In this document: positions 55,359 to 64,000 of the stretch, piece by piece | Position numbering within the stretch: the stretch's first letter is position 1 | Layout: the number at the start of each line of letters is the position of its first letter | Assembly (NCBI GenBank): GCA_024305405.1 | Contig: JAKNDB010000107.1 | Location: 2,046,001 to 2,110,000 of the forward strand | DNA: 64,000 nucleotides | DNA from: Dirofilaria immitis | Taxonomy: Eukaryota; Nematoda; Chromadorea; Rhabditida; Onchocercidae | Direction: 5' to 3' | Program-made: the position numbers and the translations under genes | The notes under the pieces: generated by a model | What the model was told of the DNA's origin: nothing | Databases searched by the model: none | Seen by the model: only the letters and a program-made list of their open reading frames with translations

Positions 55359-56878
55359 TTATTCTGCATTAATCAAAGCAAATTCTGTTGATAACGAAGG
55401 ATCAATTTGCTGAAGCCATTCATCGATATTCATTGTTTCTGATATTTTATCGATAATTTGTTTTACCAAATTTATATACATCTTTTTGCTTCATCTGATG
55501 ACATTTCATCTAATTTTTTCCATGCTTCCCTATAATTTGACAAATTTTTTTGTGTTCAAAATGTTAATTTTTGATTTGATTTAAATGAAAAAAATATTTA
55601 AGATTTTCTGCATCTATCTGAAATTTCAAAATACAACCTATGTATCTGAAATTTCAAAATACAACCTATGTATCTGAAATTTCAAAATACAACCTATGTA
55701 TCTGAAATTTCAAAATACAACCTATGTATCTGAAATTTCAAAATATTACCTATGTATCTGAAATTTCAAAATACAACCTATGTATCTGAAATTTCAAAAT
55801 ACAACCTATGTATCTGAAATTTCAAAATACAACCTATGTATCTGAAATTTCAAAATACAACCTATGTATCTGAAATTTCAAAATACAACCTATGTGTCTG
55901 AAATTTCAAAATACAGCCTATGTATCTGAAATTTCAAATTACAACCTATGTATCTGAAATTTCAAAATACAACTTACGTATCCGAATACAACATATATTT
56001 CGTAGGTTCAGAAATATTTGAAGTATTTAATTGTTTCGTTATTTCTATTTTTTCTTAAAAATAACCTTTGACATTTTTAATTGAAGAGAAAAAATTGATA
56101 AAAATGAGCAAAAAACCATTTGGCTTTCTCAACAAAATTCAGGAAACCTGGTGGTGCCTTCTGATTTTTACCCTCTGTTGCCTGCTTGTAGAAAGAATAG
56201 AACATAAGTTTTTCATCATTTGTTGGTACCAATGGACCTATAATATATTTTAATTAATCAATAAATATTCTTCACATACTAGAGATTAACTGTATGTTTA
56301 GGGCTGTCTCATGATAGGTCACGCGATGTAGCGTGGATTAGCGTAATTGACGGACTGCCGGAATAATTGGAAGATTAAAATTATCAGATTTTCTCTCAAT
56401 TGGTTTAGTTAGGATATTGAATCATTTCATCGTTATTATCAAAATTGATATCATCTTGCAGACTTGCTTACTTGAATAAATTTAACAGTTCAAATCTCAG
56501 ATGTTAATCAATTGTTATCAAATAAATTTGGATGATATATCCTAGTTGAATATCCCATCACTAATCATTGAATTATAAAAGTAGTACAATAAAATTAATC
56601 TAATAAAACAGATGTTTGCATCTCTATTCATAGTTTAATAATTCTCAGTTCTTGCCAAAACATTTCATTAGAATCTTTGATTGGAAAACCTTAAATTTTT
56701 AGTATTAACAACGCTCTGCATGGCATGATTAATGATAATGATTAGTAATAATGATGATATTCAATGTATATATATATGTATATATATATCAGTAATAGGT
56801 GATAATGAAATCTTTACCTGTTTTCGGCATTTTCTGTATAATATTTACAGCAGCTTGAAATTTCTCGTCAATTGACAT
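55359..56878 (-). CDS. acbp: acyl-CoA-binding protein (ACBP domain)
   Basis: Small cytosolic carrier of long-chain acyl-CoA esters. Exons in transcript order: 56818-56878, 56117-56237, 55359-55529. The ACBP fold is clear: MSIDEKFQAAVNIIQKMPKT, then LMFYSFYKQATEG (signature), KAPPGF, AKWEAWKKLDEMSSDEAKK and MYINLVKQIIDKI. The conserved Tyr and Lys of YKQAT and the Trp of KWEAW are present. A 30-residue C-terminal extension (INIDEWLQQIDPSL-like, ending FALINAE) makes it 117 residues, longer than the usual 86-90. As written the last exon stops early (TAA after RCI); adding one base to the T5 run 55483-55487 restores KKMYINLVKQ and the exon length. The start lies one base after a strong acceptor, so it is probably trans-spliced. 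Intron 2 holds a 13-copy minisatellite. Confidence 0.93.
55615..55978. repeat. 28-base minisatellite, 13 copies, in ACBP intron 2
   Basis: Thirteen copies of a 28-base unit beginning tatctgaaatttcaaaatac start every 28 bases from 55615 to 55951. Most copies are identical; a few carry one to three changes (fifth, tenth, eleventh, twelfth, thirteenth). The array fills most of the intron between exons 56117-56237 and 55359-55529. Confidence 0.97.
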
Positions 56879-56879
56879 C

Positions 56880-56890
56880 CTGTAAAGTTT
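56880..56890 (-). promoter_or_regulatory. probable trans-splice acceptor of the ACBP gene
   Basis: On the minus strand aactttacag lies one base before the ATG at 56878, with no upstream exon that fits. Confidence 0.6.
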
Positions 56891-59555
56891 CTCTGATAAA
56901 CGAACTAATTTGTCGTATCTCACTATCACTCAAAAATATTTTAGCCTACGCAACTGCAACACTGTTTTCTGCTGATAATAATGATAAAACAAATAGAACT
57001 AAAATTGCATAAAGGTTTAATATATAAATTTAATATTGTGATAATATTTTTATGAATATGTAATGATAATTGGAATGATAAGAATAGTAGATAAGGTATG
57101 TCAATGATAAAACGATAAAAGAGCATATATGTGAATAATAAAATAACAAAGGTTTGTTAAAAAAGGTCAAGGTAGCGATAAAACATGTGATAATTGAATG
57201 AAAATTTTATCCATAAATAGATCTTCATTTCATTCATTAATTACTTATCTAATTTCTTAAATTTAATTTGATAAACTTATCATAAATTAAATTCAGAATC
57301 GAAAAACCTTCCAGATAGATATTTCTCGTTTCTATTGTCGTATTTTAGAAGTTCAATAGTTTTATAAATCAAATCTTTTTTTATCAATCAATAGATTAAA
57401 CTAATCGTTATCAATATTCTGTTAAGCAAAACAAATATGCAATTGCTTATGATATGTAATATCATCTCGATCATTAATGACGCATATCATCTAATGTGCG
57501 TAATATTTCAATGATAAAAAACAAATAAAATAAATGTCGAGATACATGACACGAGAAAATAATTACTACTGATGCTTTCTTCAATTTATATTACGTTGCA
57601 TTGATTATAACATAAAATAAATTATAGATCGAAACAGGTGTAATCATCGTATTGTATTAGTAAATTTAAAAGAACACATTTAAGAAGAGGCCGTAAAAAA
57701 ATTCATTTAAAAATAAAATGAAAGTAAGGGAAAAATGAAGTTAAGAATAATGGATGTTAAAATCTGATGATCCATTTCTTCGCTGATAAAAGGAACAACT
57801 CATACACAAACATTCTTACGGATAGTGAATCATTCACATATAATCATTATAAAGTTTGCGAATCTATCAACGATGATAAGAAGAAGAAATAACAGAGAAC
57901 GAGGTGATATCTATTTGACTATTTGCAAAAATAATAAGAAGTGGCAGCGATAAGTAGCAGACTGCTATAGTCTCGAAATTATTATGCTATCTTGTCGCAT
58001 TCTTTTGCTTATCAGGATTTTCTTTTTTTTTTTTTTTTTTTTTTTATATTTATTTCATTCAATGACTGGTAAAAGATATATGATTTTCAGGATAATGCTA
58101 TATTTTATATTTTTCTTTTTTTTTTTGGCAATTCTATCAAAAGTCATTTCAAAAAAAATTTTAAAATAAATTTTGGCTAATAAGTAAGATCAATTATTAG
58201 CTAATTTGCATGTAATATTTCAACAATTTATTTAAATAATATGCAAAACTTTAAGTTTAATCAAAGTTGTATTAGTGTTTTATTGAACTTTACATGTAAC
58301 TTTCAAGTCTTATATATATGTTAAAAATTAGTTATATAAAAAATAATCTCACATATTTATATTTTGAATAAATTCTTTTAAGTTAATAATTTTAATTTTA
58401 TTTATAAAATTGTAAGAGAATAGATTTATTCAATTCTGATTGATTTTTGTTTTTGAGATTATAAATAACTTTCATTTGAAATTTGATGGCGTAAATAATG
58501 AGATCATATTTTCATTAGGAAAAATAAGCTTAGCAAATAGAATGTAAAATTTAAATAATAAAGTTTTCAAGGTTCACTCTAGGATTTATTGCATTTTCGG
58601 TAAATATGCTATTAGCATAAAGTTCATCGGTTATTTTAGATCAGGATTTTGAAGCAGAACTTATTGGATTTTGAACCAACGCCTATTGTTCAATTCTAGC
58701 GGAGACCTAAGAATCCAAATGCTACAATAATTTTCTTTAGCATATATTGTTATTGATTCATTATTGTTATTGATTTTTTCAGTTTAAATATTTCCTATTC
58801 CTTTTCAATATTATTTCTCGGGAAAAAAATAGAAATGTTAATCGCTCCTCTCTTTAATCATTTGGCATCGAATTTCAAACTCTAATTTTCGGATTGTTTA
58901 TAATTTATCAAATTCTCGATATTGTGTTATCAATTAATTTGATAATCGTCTTGTTTTCAATTACTATAATATTAGAAGCAATAAGCTAATATCATCTTAC
59001 ATTCTGAATTTCTGAAGTATTTTAAAAATTCTTCAACTTTCGCTTTCCGTTATTTTTATTTGTTTAGACATTTTCTGTGTAATAGAATTCTACAGTTCTA
59101 ACAACGATCTATTCGATGTATTATAGCAATAAACTGATTAGATTGATATTGATGATCAATTTATGCAATTTTATAATGTAGAAGATTGGCATTATATCAT
59201 ATTTCTACTATAATCATCATTTTGTTATCGAATGATAACTATGTATTAATAAATGATTTTATCATATTTTTCTATTGTGAAATATTTCAAAGGAATTTTT
59301 GTTACTTTATCATCTTTAATCATTCTTGATTGTGATAATTTCAGCAGAATATTGTTATAACAATAATAAAAACAATCATATATCCTATCTAAACATGATT
59401 ATTTTGAAATGATATGAACATTAAGCGATATGATAAGACTTTCTAACTCAACAATGGCAATATATCGTCATGAAATTTCGATAAATAGCAACAGAGTCGA
59501 ATAATACTTTTCGAATGATGGAATATTTCAATTGCGAAGAATTATATGACAAATG

Positions 59556-59751
59556 AAATTGCGATAATACTATTCGTTGACAGTCGCAGAGAATAAATCT
59601 GATGACATGGAGAAGTCGCAGTGCAATAATACTACTCGTTGACACACTCGCAGAGAGTAAATCTGATGATATGGAGAAATCGCAGTGCTATAATTACTAT
59701 TCGTTGACACTCGCAGCGAGTAAATCTGATGCCATGGAGACGTCGCAGTGC
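59556..59751. repeat. tandem repeat of about 62-65 bases, three copies
   Basis: Copies begin at cgttgaca at 59575, 59637 and 59702, preceded by a partial copy from 59556. Each contains a gtaaatctgatg-like core and tggagaa/cgtcgcagtgc. The unit is more G+C-rich than its surroundings. Confidence 0.85.
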
Positions 59752-60618
59752 CTCTGTTCTCTGATTGATTATTTGTTGCAAACAAAGTGGGTCACTAAAG
59801 GAGAGGATGTAAATAAGAAAACAATGTTCATTTGACTTCATTTGACTTCTCAGATCAAAAGGATGAAGACGGAAATGTGATTATCACTAGTCGATTGATA
59901 ATTTAGAGGAACAAATAACTGAAAATTGTCGCTGATAAGAGAAAGCATATAATCTGCTTAAGAAAGAGAATATGAAAGTTTGAAAAAGAGACATCACGTG
60001 ACGCAAAAACTAGGCATTATCAACAAGTAACAAACGGCAGTTATGTCATGGATATGATGAAATGATTGATTTGCGCAAACTGATTATCATTATTATTATC
60101 GTTTAAAATTATAAAACACTTAAACATCTTATCACCGATAAATAAACTATCTTGAGACGACAGTTTTGCAAATTGCTCCGTGAATGATTCGACGACAACA
60201 ATAGCGATTATCAAATATTTATTAGTTGATTAATTGAAGTTATCATTGTTCAGGTCTCCGTGTAGTCTAAGATACTAATTACGCTTATTTAATTGTCACT
60301 ATTCATAGCCATAATGTCACGGTTTTCTATTCAGGGTTTAAGATTCATGGATTCACTTTCTCTAACAGTTGATATGATATCCCGATTTTAGATGTAAGTT
60401 TTTTTCTCGAAAAAGATCCGTTTAGAATTCTCTTTGTATATCAAATTTACTGATATTATCAGTCATATAAGATGTTTGCAAATCGGAACATTATAAAAGC
60501 AAAAGAAAAAGAAAATCATAAAGCTTTTGATTTCTAGAATTTGATTATATTATTCAGTTGTCAGTTTTTTGTGGTGTTCAATAGCGATGATATTTGAATT
60601 TTGAAGCAGTCCAAAAAT

Positions 60619-63093
60619 ATGCTTGAAAAGAGAAATCGTCGCTCATGTATATCAGCTAATTCAGCATCGCCGTCATATCGCAATCAGCGAATTTATCCAA
60701 ATTTGGAACAACTGAAAAAATCATTTGAACGGGGACGGCAGTGATGATAATATGTGAGTTGAATACATTTCACAGTTATAATTATATGAAATTCAAGCTA
60801 AGCAGTAATAGATTCGGATTTCAAGCTATGTAATAATTTGAATTTGTTGTTATTATTTGTCATTTGATGAAGTATATAATAGCATTATCATATGCCTTAT
60901 TTGACCTACGAGATATGTTTTAGAACACCAAACTGGTTATCTCTTTTGGCTATAAAAAATAGAGTGCTTATTCTGATACATAAAGAAACTTTTTTTCTGA
61001 TATCCGTATTGGATATCGAATTCAATTCGATGAAGAATTCGAATGAACAATGTATAGTTTTTCATATATGAACTGAAGAAGTTGATAAGTCTAGAACTTT
61101 GTTGCTAGTACGTGTAAGGTATGGAGTCACAAGAATTCTTTCTACAGATTAATTTAGCTACAATTCTCTAGATCGTACGAATCGGATCATGCAGAATTTA
61201 CTGATTCTCAACGAAGTGCTAGTAATTCACCAATATCTCAACGAAGTGGTAATAATTCACTAATGCTGACATTATTGGAATGGATTCAAAATCCTTTGGA
61301 TGACTTATTTTCTTTGGTCAGATATAATGAAACTATTTTTCTTGTTTGTTATATTACTTTATTGTTGTTGTATTGCTAGATAATCCATTTAAAAGTATCT
61401 GGAACTAATCAATTTCATGAATTATCGCAGTGAATATATCAACATTAAGGTTAAAACTATATGAAATAGAAAAAATGATATAGTGCATGAAATTTTATTG
61501 GCTAATATTTTGTAAGTATTCATAGCTTAGCTATTGTAATCTTGAGAAGCAAGCAGAAGAGATTTATTTATATTTCATAAATTTAGGTCAAATATTTATG
61601 TATTATTCTTGTTATTTTTATTTTCTGTGGTCTTATTTACTCAAGTTCAAATTCGAACAGCGAAGTTACATCGCTGAAGAGGTTGGTGCTTTTTTTTAAT
61701 TTTATCCCAACAAGCTTCAATTTTTTCTTCAGCATTTTTTCTTCATATGATTCTTTGTTCTGTAATGAGATTTTCCGTAATCATATGTTCATAATTCATC
61801 AGCATTATGTTACTCCACTATTTAATGTGAAGCATGATGCTATTCAGAATGCTAAGCAGCGTGAAGAGATGACAGACAGTGACTAGGTATGAGTTAAAAA
61901 TGGATCCTATATAAGTTTAGATTATGCATATATTTATTATTTTCAGATACAAGAAGCAGATTAATGGGGTTTTGAAGAAAAATTTCACTACTGAATATCA
62001 ACATGGTATTAATACAAAGGCAGTATTACGGCTTATCGGCGAAAAGTGGGTCTTTCAGGTATTTCTTCTTAAATATTTTACTTCAAAAAACAGGATATTT
62101 GGCACTTCTTATTGGATTGAAAAATATATTTTGTCATTTTTAAGTTGGAGTAAATGATTCAAATCTCATTTACATTGGTAAAAGTTTGAAATGCTGAATA
62201 TCTTAATAAAATAGTAAGAGTAGTAAGATTTCAGAAATCAGTCGAACCATATGTCGTGTTAATTACGGGTACGAAAGCCGATATGTTAGCAAATGCTCTT
62301 GGTGATGTTTTTTCGAATGTTACTGGGAAGGGGAAATTGATAGGATATTTTGTAATGAATATAAAGAACGACAGTTACTGGAAACTGAAGTTACGAAATC
62401 ATTATCAAAATACAGCAAATCAGTGATTTTGCATGGTAAATATCTGCAAGATTTTCAGATTCTCGAAATGATTATTTTGACTATACTGAGTATCAAACAG
62501 TTGGGAATTAATAAGCAATATCTTTGATGAAAATAGCAGATATCTGTAAAACTCAGACCAGACTTTTCTTGAAAGTTTTTCTATGTTTTTGGCTTTTAAA
62601 GCAAACGAAAAATGACAGATTTGGAAATTTTCAGGGATTGACAAATTACGAGGACGTGCTCCATTATATTTACATAGTTTATCTGATCCTGACCATTCAC
62701 CGTTTCCTTCCGCTCTCATTTTACTAACTATCAATTTATTCTTTGGTTCACATCCCAGTTGTGAAGACGCAATATCTAGGTATGAATAAAACATGTTTTT
62801 GGCTTGAAATATCTGGCCAATGACTTAAGTCAATTTAATTCCATTTAAAAGCTTTCATGTTTCTATTTCTGTTCTTTATTTAGGAGTAACAGTCATCGTC
62901 CGGTGTCATGTGCGAATTGAAATTTTACTGTATTAGGACATAGAAGTTTTTTTATGTTTTTGTTTCGTTTCTCTTTAAATCAAAATTTTTCAGTCACTTA
63001 TTAAATGAGTGGGATTCGGATTATATCGGCGAAGACCAAATTCGACCAATTCTTTCTCGAATATCTTCGTTTTTAATATGCTTAGAAGAGTGA
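60619..63093 (+). CDS. TOR1AIP1: LAP1/TOR1AIP-type torsin-activating inner nuclear membrane protein
   Basis: Resembles LAP1/LULL1, single-pass proteins whose lumenal AAA-like domain activates torsin ATPases in the nuclear envelope and ER. Exons: 60619-60753, 61172-61316, 61587-61685, 61803-61886, 61947-62058, 62235-62435, 62635-62779, 62994-63093. The nuclear part is Ser/Arg-rich with a doubled SQRSxxNS. Exon 3 codes the membrane span (LCIILVIFIFCGLIY). The lumenal domain starts in exon 5; PYVVLITGTKADMLANAL matches human PAILLFTAARDAEE, SALILLTINLFF matches VALVLTVLL, and LSRISSFL matches the human WSRISHLV segment that carries the activating Arg. The frame breaks in exon 6 at G3 62325-62327; one added G gives GEGEIDRIF and restores the length. 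A frame change near 60730-60745 and the TAG at the end of exon 4 also need explaining, so the N-terminal half is uncertain. About 310 residues. Confidence 0.78.
61208..61267 (+). repeat. 30-base in-frame duplication in the LAP1-like exon 2
   Basis: Two adjacent units beginning tctcaacgaagtg and continuing taataattca/tagtaattca code SQRSASNSPI and SQRSGNNSLM. Confidence 0.8.
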
Positions 63094-64000
63094 TAAGCAC
63101 CAATAGATTATATAGAAACAACCAATTGTTTTGATTTGTTGTTATGAGATTCATTGAAAGTAGGATAGTACGTGTCATTCCTTGTTCTATAGGATTTGAG
63201 TACTGATTTTATGGATAGAGATCGAAATTTATATCATCATTATCAAATCAGACATTTAGTCAAGCGTTAAGTGTTGATATCTTGTCAAATATTTTTTTTT
63301 TTGTTTCTACATGCATTTTTCGTTCGCAATTCAGAATAAAAAGTACTGTTTACCTTAAATAGCTTGATCTTGTATTCATAAATTTTTCATATATGTGTTA
63401 TCTCCATATCACAGTGCGTGATACGCGCATTTCGATTCTACGAAATCTATAAAAATAAATTTATTATAATGGTGACTTGTACTAAATGATAAATTCTGCC
63501 AAGTAAATTTTATTATTACTAATATGATAGATTGCTTAATGGAGATATTTAAGCCAAATTTAGGAAACTGAAAATGTCACATTGCAAAAATACCGCATTG
63601 CAAGTGCACGATTAATGTCATTTGATTTCTAAAGAAGTTTTGAAAAAATTTATTTATTTGTACAGTGGAGAAATAGCAAAAGGAAATGTTGGATGGTCAT
63701 TTGTACTAACAAATTTCATTTTATAACAATATTTCAACAAACACATCTATCAGATTATCAATGTTAGCAAATGTTTCTATGTCTATTTTTCAGCTGATAC
63801 TTCACTTTTGAGATACTGAAAAAGCTTCCTCTTATATAATCGATAATATGAAAGTTGCATAAAATATAGTTTAAATGGTAACATTTTATATTACATCACT
63901 AGCTTTTAGGAATCTAATGAGATTTCAAAAAAAAATCTGAAGCATTAAATTGTAATCCCTGAAAAACAAATTATTTTATACCTGATAGTAAAACTCAAAC
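63094..64000. other. 3' flank of the LAP1-like gene to the window end
   Basis: A/T-rich with no open frame or splice signals that I can support. It holds the 3' UTR of the LAP1-like gene. The minus-strand frame 62990-63178 is the shadow of its last exon. Confidence 0.5.

Larger units (their letters stand above)
56879..60618. other. divergent intergenic stretch between ACBP and the LAP1-like gene
   Basis: A/T-rich with long poly(T) runs near 58022-58045 and a three-copy repeat at 59556-59751. The open frames at 59448-59841 on both strands are translations of that repeat. No gene is supported. It should include promoters of both neighbours. Confidence 0.5.

Noticed and set aside
56068..56253. 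Plus-strand 61-codon frame with hydrophobic segments
   Set aside because: It is the reverse shadow of ACBP exon 56117-56237, which has clear ACBP motifs and phased junctions.
59448..59841. Repeat protein frames with HQIYSLRV blocks
   Set aside because: They translate the tandem repeat of 62-65 bases on both strands; no start context, splice sites or family.

Overview
This window looks like a piece of nuclear genome from a parasitic nematode, most likely a clade III (spirurid/filarial-type) worm. The basis is strong A+T richness, many short exons, introns bounded by GT and a TTTCAG/TTTTAG-like acceptor, and several start codons sitting just after a perfect acceptor with no upstream exon, as expected for spliced-leader trans-splicing. 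The species assignment is inference. I recognise no bacterial or viral genes, transposase, rRNA or CRISPR array.

Layout. Bases 3-137 hold the 3' end of an unidentified + strand gene. It converges on a complete Golgi pH regulator gene (GPHR, minus, 318-4453). An unidentified coiled-coil gene (minus, 5566-7352) lies head-to-head with a kinetochore SKA1 gene (+, 7949-10377). Then come ZNHIT1, a zinc-HIT subunit of the SWR1/SRCAP chromatin remodeller (+, 11308-14181), a 6.3 kb gene-free stretch with a minisatellite, and a FAM43-type PID/PTB-domain gene (+, 20469-24293). FAM43 converges on a YAP/Yorkie Hippo-pathway co-activator gene (minus, 27816-33217). About 8 kb of microsatellite-rich DNA with a G+C-rich trinucleotide block lies upstream of YAP. 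Next is a MatB/ACSF3-type malonyl-CoA synthetase (minus, 41319-46143) head-to-head with a JTB-type membrane protein gene (+, 46649-48150). An unrecognised Lys/Thr-repeat membrane protein (+, 49683-53980), an acyl-CoA-binding protein (minus, 55359-56878) with a 13-copy minisatellite in its intron, and a LAP1/TOR1AIP-type torsin activator (+, 60619-63093) complete the window. These are single-copy housekeeping and signalling genes; nothing suggests one shared pathway.

The main result is about the sequence itself. Nearly every multi-exon gene was rebuilt exon by exon with matching intron phases. In at least ten places the frame breaks inside or beside a short homopolymer (mostly A/T, once G), and adding exactly one base to that run restores both the conserved protein and the splice phase. 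The affected genes are SKA1, ZNHIT1, YAP, the malonyl-CoA synthetase, ACBP, LAP1, the coiled-coil gene and the membrane protein gene. I read this as residual one-base homopolymer deletions of a long-read assembly, not mass pseudogenisation. Simple ORF calling on this window will therefore truncate most of its genes.
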